Of a stretch of 64,000 bases of DNA, positions 41,601 to 52,600 are shown one piece after another (within the stretch, counting starts at the first letter, position 1; every line of letters starts with the position of its first letter). The notes under the pieces are model-generated. The model was given only the letters and a program-made list of their open reading frames with translations, made no database searches and had not been told where the DNA came from. This DNA is from Ectocarpus siliculosus. Lineage: Eukaryota > Sar > Phaeophyceae > Ectocarpales > Ectocarpaceae. A program made the position numbers and the translations under genes. The DNA is taken from NCBI GenBank assembly GCA_000310025.1, contig FN649726.1, positions 2,340,546 to 2,404,545 on the forward strand, given 5' to 3'.

Positions 41601-44600
41601 TTGAGAAGCGGGTAGACGCCCCCTTGACGTTCCGATCGAATCCATGCGTATTTTAGTGAAAACACGTGCTGTCACGCCCTCAAACTATTTTATTCAAGGT
41701 AATAAACCGACTCGATCGAATATTTGTCTGGGGTATCGAGCCTCGAACGAGATACGCTCATCAGGAGATTCCCAATTATGGTGGGATGGGTGCATGACGT
41801 GCGGCACATGTTCGCTGCGTGTACTTGAGTTTCTTGGAACATTGGTTTCATACCAAAGGTTGTGTCGCAGACTTCACCTGCTCCTGCTAAGCTATGCGCT
41901 CTCCTGCTTCCTGTTGATTCTTGTTGATGGCCAGCACGGAGCTATCACAACGGAAAAAAGCATCAAGAGGCGCCAAACAGAGTACCAAAAAATGGTCAAC
42001 AGGTGGGGGCAAACGTCGTTGCTGTGGGCGGATTTTTTTGTGCACTGCTGATTGTGCCGCGGCTCGCACGTGTGCGGCGCCTCGGGACCATAAAACCGTA
42101 GTGCATAGACAACGAGGCGCAATTTTGCGGAATCCACAGTCACTTGCTGCCTTGTCGCTCAGATGTCTCCATTCTTGTCTCTCATCATGTCGCATCTGCC
42201 AGTTTCTACAATCTCGTGACCGACTTCTACGAGTATGGATGGGGACAGTCTTTCCACTTCGCTCCACGTCGGAAGAACGAGTCTTTCCGCGAGTCTATCA
42301 GGCGTGCAGAGTATGTGCTGGCCAGTCGTATCGAGGTGATGACACTCTGGTGTGCTGGCATGCGCAAACCCGTTTTTTTTTCGCGATGTGAACGTTGAAT
42401 ATGCATGTACTGACTGTCTACCAGAGTGTAGTAGGTAGCAGTGAAGGGGCCCGCGAACGCAGCGACTGAAGGTGCTTGCATCTTGCGGCGGTGACGAGGC
42501 ATTTACTTCTCGTGCAATGCAACTGATTCAACGCCAAAACTGAGGTATGGTGTTTTCACCGTCGCTCCGTTTTGGACAACATCAGGTGCGACCAGGAAGC
42601 AAGGTTCTGGACGTCGGTTGCGGCGTTGGAGGGCCGATGCGGAACATCGCCGTCTTCGGAGATTGCGCAGTACAGGGCATCACGATCAACCAGTACCAGG
42701 TGCACCATCCTCACCTTTTCGAACAGTCGCCGCTGGGTTTGTGAAGACTCGCAACGACTTTCATGTCAGGGCCAATTTCATGGGAGCAACACCCGCCCCT
42801 TGTTGATGCGTCATTCGCTTGGTGTTGCGTGGTGGGCGCCGGTTGTACCCGCAGGTGAACGTGGGAAACAAGTACAACCGCGAAGCGGGCTTGTCGGACA
42901 GCTGCTCCTCTCGCCAAGGGGATTTTCAAAGTCTCCCCTTCGAAGATGCTGAGTTCGATGCGGCGTACCAGATAGAGGCAACGTGCCATTCCCCGGACAA
43001 GGTGACCACGGTTCAAGTCATGCGGCTGGCGAATTTTCACACGGAGGACAGACCCGTCATCCTTCGTGATACAGGCTTCTATATGTTGCACCCGGTACAT
43101 GATTGTGCTGCTTTTGGCCAACTGCTCACTTCTATGTTTAAACCAGGTCTGTACGTACTTGTCAGTAGGAGGAATAAATCGTAGGTGTGTGCGTTGTTCC
43201 ACAGTCCCCTACTGTTTTTCTTATCTCCCAGGTCCAAGTCTTCCGGGAGGTGTGCCGTGTCCTGAAGCCTGGGTGCATGTTCGGCGGTTACGAGTGGGTC
43301 GTGACGGACAAGTATGAGCCCGATAACGAGGCGCATGTAACACTGAAGGAAGGCATCGAGGTAGGGAACGGGCTGCCCACGCTAGCCACGCCGGCCATCA
43401 TTAAGGCGAACCTCGAAGAAGCTGGGTTTGAGGTGAGCGGTCGGTACGCTCGTGTACAAGCACCTCTTCACTTATTTGCGTCTTGAATGTATTCTGGAAC
43501 AGGCTTCAAATGCTGGATTATTGGGCGGCACTGTCGCTTCCACAATGCTCCAATATTAAATGCTCAATGCAATAGATCGATACACGCAAGATGTACGATA
43601 TGTTGGGTGTGTTTCGTTTTTTTTTTGGTTCTTTTTTTATTTTATTTTTGGGGACGCAGTATTGGAAGGTTTGTAATATATATATTCCACGTATGGGCCG
43701 CATGCATTTTTGATGGGAAGGAGAAATACGGGCCAAGGCGTGATTCGAATCCACGGCGGAATGACACACTATTTGTTCGCGGTGATATTTTACCATATAG
43801 ACTCGTTTACTTGCATACGGAATTCAGCTTTCTATGCATGAATAAATCACAAGAGACCCGGTTGATTTTTGTTTTTCCCCACTAGACGAACAGAGAGAGA
43901 GAGAGAGAGCGGAAGCAGTGTAAGGCGAGACCGCCTTTGTTGCTGCGCAATAACCTTCTGTGTTTCTTGTCCGTTGAACGCGTACCAGTGGGCTCGGGCT
44001 GTGGCGCACTTCGTTTTTCGATGGTTTCTCCGTCTCTCTGCCTGCACGAACAGAACCTAGAGCCAAACTGTATATTTCATACAATTTCAAGTCGAAAAGC
44101 AATTGTTCAATTGTTAAACATCGGGCACGCGATATTTCATTGAGCGGCATACGAACCATTGGCGTTAGCCAACTCTAGTGGTGGTGTTTGTTTCGTGTAT
44201 TGTATTATTATACCACATGTCCTTCAACCCCGCCGTTGCTGTGGCAAGTGCGCGAGTTTTGCCCTTCTCAGTGCTTTGAGAATACGCCCCTAGTCTTGCA
44301 CATCCCTTTGTTGCCGGCACGGCGGCGGGAAGTACCACTTCACCGTCGGCCAGTCATGGTAGCGCTACATTCCTCTTTCCATATGCAGTACGTGATCGAA
44401 CGCCCATGACGTGAATTTGGCATGCGTGCGTTCTAGGATTGCTGAACTGAGATGCACCCCAACCTCCAACTAACGTCATTGTCGCAGGTAGTGTACGCCT
44501 ACGATGCTAACGAGCATACCCACTCGGAATCGGAGGTTCCTTGGTACCAGCCTCTGTGTGGGAGCTTCTGGAGCATCTCAGGATTCCGTCAGACACACCT

Positions 44601-45019
44601 TGGCCGTGTCTGCACGCACGGGCTTGTGTGCACCATGGAAATGTTGCGTATCGCTCCCAAGGGTTCCGCCCAGGTGGGGGATTGCAGCATGCCTTGGTGG
44701 CCGTTTCTCGTGCGGAGCCGTGTACGCGGTTTCAACTAAGTTGCTCTCCGATACCTTCAAGTTCTGATTCTTGCGTCTGAGTACGGTTAGACAAGAGTCT
44801 ACATCGGTGTGTTCGCCGGGGATATTTGTTCCATCCTCGCGGCTACAGGATGACCCTCTAACTTTCTCCGTATCCTTCACCCACTCTGATGTGCTTGTCT
44901 GCTTTCATTGCTGTACTCAGGTGTCAACGCTTCTAAACAAAACAGCGATCGACCTCGTCAAGTCCGGACAGCTCGAGATCTTTACCCCCAGCTACTTCTT
45001 TGCGGCCCGCAAAAAGTGA
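35679..45019 (+). CDS. SMT1: Sterol 24-C-methyltransferase
   Basis: Transfers a methyl group from S-adenosylmethionine to C-24 of a sterol side chain (cycloartenol- or zymosterol-type substrate), the branch step to phytosterols, at the ER membrane. Exons: 35679-35816, 40921-41061, 41935-42002, 42203-42335, 42586-42699, 42855-43001, 43232-43432, 44488-44673, 44921-45019. Lengths and phases agree exactly and give about 408 residues. Visible motifs: the sterol-binding [14 protein letters not shown] motif [11 protein letters not shown]; the family signature EATCHSPD; and YEWVVTDKY. The N-terminal exon encodes a hydrophobic stretch (about residues 26-43, [16 protein letters not shown]), likely a membrane anchor. 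Most introns lie in phase 0. The first intron is 5.1 kb and carries a foldback transposon and SINE-like pieces. No damage is seen. Family assignment is very sure; the exact substrate is not. Confidence 0.96.
36518..37729. mobile_element. 1.2-kb foldback DNA transposon in SMT intron 1
   Basis: Perfect 29-bp terminal inverted repeats begin GACCCATGTTTATGGTCGCC at both ends, flanked by TAA (36515-36517 and 37730-37732) as 3-bp target duplications. Inverted similarity extends far inward. The block at about 36885-37060 is the reverse complement of about 37190-37375, leaving a loop of about 130 bases. Because of this, both strands show near-identical short reading frames; these are not genes. No transposase is visible. 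Confidence 0.88.
38012..38080 (+). repeat. tRNA-like (SINE-type) fragment
   Basis: GTCACCCCGGTGGTTCAGTT resembles a tRNA 5' end with an A-box. About 40 bases on, GGGTTTTGATTCA resembles a B-box. The same GGTCACCCCGGT start recurs at 49427. The fold is poor, so this is a degenerate tRNA-derived repeat and not a working tRNA. Confidence 0.45.
38375..38740. repeat. Dispersed repeat, related to 50537-50940
   Basis: GCAGGAGGAACGGTGGGGCG and TCCTGTGTGACCCCGGCTGA recur in altered form at 50537-50640. The block GACTGACGTCTTTTCGT...GGTCGATGCTAACAAT recurs in reverse complement at about 50860-50930. Within this copy, GTGTGACCCCGGCTGAT(A/G)C also repeats at 38440 and 38700. Both copies lie in introns. 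Confidence 0.6.
38741..40920. other. Remainder of SMT intron 1: no gene seen
   Basis: This stretch runs up to the acceptor of SMT exon 2. Short open frames occur on both strands, but none shows a recognisable domain or codon pattern. No tandem array or RNA gene is apparent. Confidence 0.5.
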
Positions 45020-46699
45020 TACACCCCTTGTGGGGGTCGGTAATTGATTCGGCGTTAGTAGGGAGTTCGGGGTTTCCTGAGCCCCCCGCGTGGATGGAAG
45101 ACTTTTCTGACCCAAGGGATGACTCCCTCTAGTTTTTACACGAAATATCCATTGGGTTGTGACGAGCAATTTTGAGATAGTGAACTCTGGCTGTGTATGT
45201 AGAGAGGTGAACGGCCGCGTTGGTCCAGTCAGTCATAGTTGTATGTGTATTTCAACGTACGGTGTCGATGAAAATCTGTCGAAGGTCGCTGCACGTGGGC
45301 TCATGTCGACCCTTCTAGCATAGGACAGTCAAGCACACGAGGTAAACTTTTGTTTATGAACATGTACCTGGTAAATGGTACTGGTATGGGCCATAACCGC
45401 ACGAATGCTGCAGCTATCGGGCCGCTCTTGGGAAGACGTTTTACTTTCGGGGTCGTTGCAGCAAGATCGGTCGCGCGTACTCCTCTGGTTTCCTTGAGAA
45501 CGCCCAGAGCCGCGCATTAGGTTCTTGTGTTGAACAGGACAACACCTGGTAGTTCTCACGGGTAGGGGGTGACCTTCATCCGAACAACCAACACCACCCT
45601 GTGGCGATGAGTGAATGCAGTGGGTGTTGTTCTCTTGTTGTTCTCTTGTGCCGGTTAAACGACGCCGGCCTCAAGAAAGCAGACGGGAAACACTCGAGAG
45701 TTAAACAAAGTGCCAAGGCCTGGACCTGGGGGGGGCATTCATGGTCGAAGGGGGCTGCGTCGTGTGACTGCTGCCCTTTATTCGTTCTGGACTGTCCATT
45801 TGTTTTGATCCATGTGTGCTTGATTTTTTGCTGTCAGTCGTCTCTCTTCGTTTGACCCATCCATGCGCTATAGACTATGTCTCGAAACGACGTGCTGGCT
45901 TGTGACTTTTTTTTCCGGCAAGTTCCGAAGGCGTGTAAACCATCAGTTGTGTAGTGCATGCGCGTACGTAAGCGGAGTACTGCTGTATCTCCCCGGGATG
46001 GACCAAATTAATACATGCACTGCTGTTGTGTGGCAAAGCGGTTACTCCGCGAATAATGCGTTGTTGCCAGAGTTGTAAAATCCGTCGCAACAGCTACTAG
46101 TCTACTGCTGTAAGCGTGATGCATGCATGTCTTAGACTACATACAGCAGACATGCATGCATGGATGTGCAGCCTATGTGGGGTCACTACGAATATTTCCG
46201 CGTAATTTACTGGTGAGAGTTCTACATGCATATTCCTGGTGAAAACCGGATTCATCTTGGGACTTGGGACTGCTGTTGGAGAAAGCGCATGCTGTCATTC
46301 CATGGCCAACCAGGGAAGCGGTACAACATGCTGACTGGACGTCTGGACGTCCTTTCTTTGTGTTGCGGACCCTTTGTGTGTATTACGCTGCACCTCACGC
46401 CTCGCTGCCTTGTTAAACGACGCAGCTATTTGAAACTTGCGTTTGTACTCCGATGAAGGAAAAGAGTAGACTATAAGTACGGCTGTCGACCTTGTTGTTG
46501 GGGTGTGGGGGTGTCACAAATTGCACGACGACAAAAAAAAAACGTGGGTACCTCGGAAAACACGTTGTGTCTCCCCGGCAAAGCACACCCAAGCAGCACA
46601 GCACAGGCGTGGGAGCGTCGAAACGGCAGAGAGGCGAGATACAGAGGGAGAGGGGGAGAGAGAAGAAGCAGTGCCAACGTGCCAATAGCAGCAGCGAGG
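45020..46699. other. Intergenic region between SMT and the WDR77-like gene
   Basis: The two genes are in tandem on the plus strand. The region should hold the SMT 3' UTR and the promoter of the next gene. A short hairpin lies at 46119-46161. A purine-rich AGAGGGAGAGGGGGAGAGAG tract at about 46638-46665 lies just upstream of the next start codon and may be 5' UTR. No gene is supported. Confidence 0.5.
46119..46161. repeat. Perfect 14-bp inverted repeat (hairpin)
   Basis: ATGCATGCATGTCT (46119-46132) is followed after 15 bases by its exact complement AGACATGCATGCAT (46148-46161). Function unknown. Confidence 0.7.
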
Positions 46700-49600
46700 A
46701 TGGTGGGCTCAAAGGAATCCATTAAGGTTGCAGGTCGGGTCGAAAGCGTGGACATTTCGGACGACATGATTCTGGTGGCGACATCCAACCTCGGCGGCAA
46801 CACTTGGGATTCATCGCTTCAAGTGCTAGATTTCTCAACGAAAGAGGTGGTTGCGTCGGTGAAGCAGCAGTCCGGCTGCGCAGACGTCTGCTGGGTTAAA
46901 CCTGGGCGACGCGTAGTCTCAGCAGGAGACAATGGGGATGTGAAGGTGCGTGTGGTTGGCTGGATTTGAAGTTGATGCCCCGCGGATCAGTACTGACTTC
47001 TATTCAGTGTCCTGCAGCACAGCTATCACATCGTGGTTACATTCCCCACGCCCCTCGGCTAGTCTATTATCCATACTCCAGAGTATGTATGTATGATGCA
47101 TAACGAGTTACAAGCACATGGTGATTGAGCGATACAGCGGCAAAGTATATAAACTTCCAACAATTGGACCACAAGAGAGCCAGCGCGGCCACTCAACGAC
47201 GAAAAATGCCGCGTTACTTTACTTCTTTTGCTCCCTGCAGACTCTTACCTCCCCTTGACTGCTGTTGTGTATAATCTAGAACTTGTAGTAATTTTCTAAA
47301 AAAAAAATCTACTTTATGCCCTTCTACAATGTGCAGGATTGGCCACCATTATTAATATTGTGATAAGAATCAACGTGCCGAGCGAGTATCGTCGGCGTTG
47401 CTTTCCTGTCTGACAGTGTTTTTTTTTTTAGCAGTGGCCAAAATCGGGTGCACCCGGTCAGAATACGGCCATAATCGGGTAGCCCTACAACGCTGCTGGG
47501 AGCGACCGCATGCCACCATCTGATTGGCCGACGCCCGCCCCTACCCGGCCTTGGCCGTCTTTCCACCGGGTGCACCCGATCTTGGCTACTCACCCCCCGG
47601 AGGGGTACCCGGTTTTTCTTTCCCCTACCCGAAAATGGCTGGGCTGTTCGACCAAAACCCATGCACATAATCACGGGTCGGACGCATACCACTGGCCCTC
47701 ATTTGTCGCCAATAAGCAAGTAGCGGGAGGGAGAGAATATGTCTATTTTTTTAAATGAGTCATGTGTCTGTCGCATCTCGTGAGGGAGGGGTTCATCCAG
47801 CTCTTCTTCTTGATCACTTGCACAGACAGACCATTAGCCGTTTCCCCCAAGGGAGACTTCCATCGCCGGCGGAGGGTCTGCCTCCGCCAGGCGGGCCGTC
47901 AGAACGTCCGAATTTTCGACGGCAGGGCGTTGCTGACGTGTACTTGTGTGCATGGGTTTTGGTCGAACAGCCCAGCCATATTCGGGTAGGGAAAAAAAAA
48001 AAAAAAAAAAAAAACGGGTACCCCTCCGGGGGGTAAGTAGCCAAGATCGGGTGCACCCGGTGGAAAGACGGCCAAGGCCGGGTAGGGGCGGGCGTCGGCC
48101 AATCAGATGGTGGCATGCGGTCGCTCCCAGCAGCGTCTTGTAGGGCTACCCGATTATGGCCGTGTTCTGACCGGGTGTACCCGATTTTGGCCACTTCTCT
48201 TTTTTTTGCGGTTCGCGCGGTAACTTCGCGGAATAGACGGCTGATGACCACCCAACCAACGCTCGCTCGATCTTTGAATGAAGTGCCCGTGCTGCATGTG
48301 TATATAGGTGGCTCGATATATGTAGTGGCACCCTGAATAGTATGGCGACACATAACCCAATACACCTCTTAGTAGGGTTGTAGACTGGTGTGGTGTAGTA
48401 AAGCCTACCAGACTTATTTAACTATAGCACTGCCCGCAGAGGAGTTCTGCGGGCCGGTCCCAGTTTGTTTATCTTCCACAAATAGTACTATTTCTGAAGT
48501 TATTCTCATAACAATAGTCTCGTTGAGTAGGGCCGATTTTTGTTGTTGTGACACTGATCGCTACTACTGTATGTACTACTGCTGTGAGAATACCTTGTCA
48601 TTCGTTTTTGATTGGCGGCCACCTCCGGCGCGTACGGCGCCTGCGGTGGCCGCGCCTTGAACGGGGGGATACATATAAAAAGGAAGAAGAAGAGGTCAAG
48701 AAATCGCCATCTCAGCCAGCTACACTTGTAGTAACACTGATCGTCTATTCGTCTACTGCTGTGATAATAGGTCAAGAAATCGCCATCTCAGCCAGCTACA
48801 CTTGTAGTAACACTGATCGTCTATTCGTCTACTGCTGTGATAATACATTATCATTGATTTTTGAATGGCGGCCACCTCCCGCGGCGTGAGAAAGTGTCCG
48901 TCAAGCGCACTTCGTTTGCTGGTGCTTTGTATGACCCGGCAGCGATGTACGTTTGTTAAGCGGCCAATGGTGCTGGCGTCGTTGAGTATGGAGGTCGTTT
49001 GTGTCCGAGTTTTTCATCGTGTCCTATCAAGTAGCATGTTTGTCGCCTTTGACTTGATTTCGAAACGAAGCGGAGGGAGTTGAGCCTGAACGAGAAGGCG
49101 TGACATGGTCGGAGCCAAATAATTAACTTGCACGTGGTTCGCTCACACAGGGCCCAGTTTTGATTGAAACTGGGAATAACCCTAACCCTATCCCACACCA
49201 ACACCCCAAGCCTGGTTGGTGTGAAGTGGGTAGGCCTAGGTCGCTGTACCGAGCTACTGGAGCGAGCCTCCTCTGCACCACCCCTGCCTCGTGTGTACAC
49301 CACGCGCGAGCATGAATGCTATGTTGTAACATATTACTTCTAGGATTTAGTTTTGTCATTCATAGTGCTATAGACCCCTTAATTGTGTGGGTTTAATACT
49401 GTCGCACTAAGCGCATACAGTAGCCGGTCACCCCGGTAGTCTAGTGGAAAACCGCTAGTCGCAAAGGTCGTGACCCATCTTTATGGGAACAGAATCTTGG
49501 GTATATATCTTTGCTTTTTGACCCAAGATTTGCTCACAATATATCTCCGCAATGAGTACATCGACCCGAAGCCGATGACACCCGTGCACGTATCCCATTA

Positions 49601-52600
49601 CGTAGCAGGCGTACCGAGGCCAATCCTTGGGCGCTGTCATCTGCACTCACGGATCTGGTTCGGGTGCAAACGGATTGGGTGTGGGATGATTCGATTAAGA
49701 GATAGAAGCGTCGCACACGCCAGAGCTGTGTTGGCAGAAAGTTCCTCTTCTTTTTTGGTACTTCAAAATAGAGTACTCTTTGAACGGTCCCTCCACAGAA
49801 GAAGCCACTAGTTTGTGTGACCAGCGATGTTTTCATCTCTGGATAGAAGCATCCCACTACCACCTCACTTGCATCCGAGCGAGAACAGTTAGTGGAGGTG
49901 GCAGCATCGAAGGTTTGGCCTCGATGCGTTTTCTACGGAGTGAGACATGTGAACGGGGGTCGTCCGCGCTCATGTTAGACGTTTGTGTTCTCTGGTGATG
50001 ACGCACGCGGAACGAACTAGGGCAAATACGATTTTTGTTCGCGCGCCTTAGTAGTTTTCGTCAGCTGTCGGCGCGCGTGGTGTCGACACAGTGACCCCAG
50101 GGTGCGTTAGAAGTCTTTGCGATTGTGCCAAGTGCAGATTTCATGGCAATGTGGACGATTAGGTTGACTGACCGATGGTGATCTCGCCGCACCCAGGCAA
50201 TATTTGTTAGCCCGCTCCAAGATTTGTCAACAGGCTCGTTTTGACAGATCTTGGGTCAAGATTTGCGCGAAAGGGCAGATTTTGGACTTTGAGAAATCTT
50301 GACCAAGATCTGACAGAAGATTCCGCGCCCATAATTTGTGAAATTGGTAACTCTTGGCCAAGATCAAGATTTACACCAAATTGTGTTCCTATAAATTTGG
50401 GTCTGAGTTCGAATCCCCCATGGGGGTGAAAAATTAACAAAATTTGCGGGTGAAAGCGAAAATATAGCTGAAACTTCGACGTTAGCACCGTTGACGAGGG
50501 AAAGGGACCGCTGGGCCCTTCTCGCGATAAAAATAATTCAGCACGCACCGCAGGAGGAAGGTGGGGCACGAAAAAAAATAAAACGAAGAAAAAAAAAGCC
50601 CTGGTGTTTATCCCCTCCTGTGTGACCCTGGATGGTTGTAGTTGTACGAAAAAATACACTGAAAAGTGTAGTACTCTACAAACACTGAAAAGTGTATACA
50701 CGTCTCACCACGAAAAATGGGGGGACTGTCGCCATTATAAATAGGATGAAAACACGCACACTTACTAAAGACTTGACTATAACCATACTATGTCCTATAC
50801 AATAAACGCGTTGACCAACTTGGATTAGGCACCCAAAAAACCGCGTGTGTACGTGTGTCTTGATTGTTAGCATCGACCGCGCTATAGGGCTGACCAATGA
50901 GAAGACGTCAGTCTCGGTGCGGTTGAAAACACAAAATACTTCTTCATGTGTATGTGTGTGCTTCACAATTTTGAATCCACGTCCGCTTGAACACCTGCTC
51001 GCACCACACACGCAGTGGGCGCCACACGCATCGTGCCAGCATGCGCAGATCTAGAACTGTGTACACTCCAAAACAGACCACGGGAAGAGAAGACGGTACG
51101 CGTTTTTCGCGCTGGATGCTGCTGCACATGAAACTGCTCAACCAAGACTCCCTACTGTGGAAGTAGGCACAATGAACCGCTGTCGGTAGCGTGCACATGA
51201 AAGCTTCTTCTCAATGTGGCAATAGTACCCACCATTGACATGGTAATAGTGGTACTATTGCCATTATGTCAAAGTATGGCACAGCCCTGAATAGTGGTAT
51301 ATACTCTCCTCTTGCCCCTGCATGAGAGGCAGGGGACGACAGAGCTTTTTTTACGCAGCAATAGAGACCTCCGGCTCAAATCAGACCATCACCCTCCTCG
51401 CCCGCGAGCAATCGACACGCGTGTGGGGTGTGCTGCCTTGCACACCCTGTCTGGGTGCGTGCGTCTGCATCCCAGCTCAAAACGTTACGTCTCTCTCGGG
51501 AGACGCTCACGACGCTCCACTCAGACCCATTTCGGTTGGTGGCAAGGTACCTCAATGCTGTGGAATATGCAGCGTCGAAGGTTTCACCCGATGCAAGCAT
51601 CTATTTGGGAGATTTTGGTGACTTGTTCGCGGGTCAAGATCCCTGATGGTGACATCGTGACATCATCGTTGAAAGTAAAACCTTTGGACAAATAGGACTG
51701 GTCCCAGGAACGGTGTTGTTAAAGATGAAGGTGAACCCTTCCGCTGCGAAGGATAAAAAATGGTACTGGAGGTAGCGATTAACCCAGCCAGGGAATGTGG
51801 AACAGCCCAAGAAGCTATTTTCAATTTTCTCAGTAGGCTGCAAAAGCCCCGGGCAACTGATTTTGAGCCCGACACACCTAGAAGAGGCGACGGCGCGCGC
51901 TTCGATGAAGCAGCATGAATAGCGTTGTGGGTGCATATGCCATGTGAGCTTCTCTGCAGTTAGTTGTCGGTAGCGAGAAACATGTTTGAAACGAGCAGGC
52001 GGGAAAACATCTGCTACCGTTTTAGAGGGTTTCGGTATTGCAGTTCGCCAGACTTCCTCTTCGCGGAACACGTCCCCGGGAAATAGATCCGTGACTGTAG
52101 GCGTAGAAAAAAGTGCCATGCATGCCTGGTGCACTTCGGGCTTGCGCGGTAAGATACTGACGAGTCTCCTGTGTTCCTTCAGGGAGCGTGAGAAAGAAAT
52201 CCACTTCCGCCGGAGAAAGATATGCCGAAGAACCAGCAACATCCAAGTCTTGCTTACACGCCGAGGTATTCTTACATGGCCCGTACCATGGCTCAGGTAT
52301 ACAAGATGGACGAGGAAGCACCAGCGCGGCTGGTGGAAGTAGCGAACCTTGAAGAGCACGACGATATTGTATCGAGTGTGGCGGCTTCTCGATCGCGCGA
52401 TGGGCTCGTGTTGTCGGGTGGCTACGATCGCAGGTACGGCAAGCGTGTGTGACCGTGTTTGTAGACCAATGCTGGCCTACCCTAGGGGCGTTGGATACTC
52501 GTCGTACAGGAGATTAATTTATTTATCCTTGATCGTTCGTTCGTGGCTTGGCCGAACAGTGTTAACGTCTGGGACATCGACAGCGACAGGGATACTTCGC

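Noticed and set aside
47324-48365. Matching proline/arginine-rich frames on both strands
   Set aside because: The same arms of an inverted repeat are read from each side; no start context or domain.
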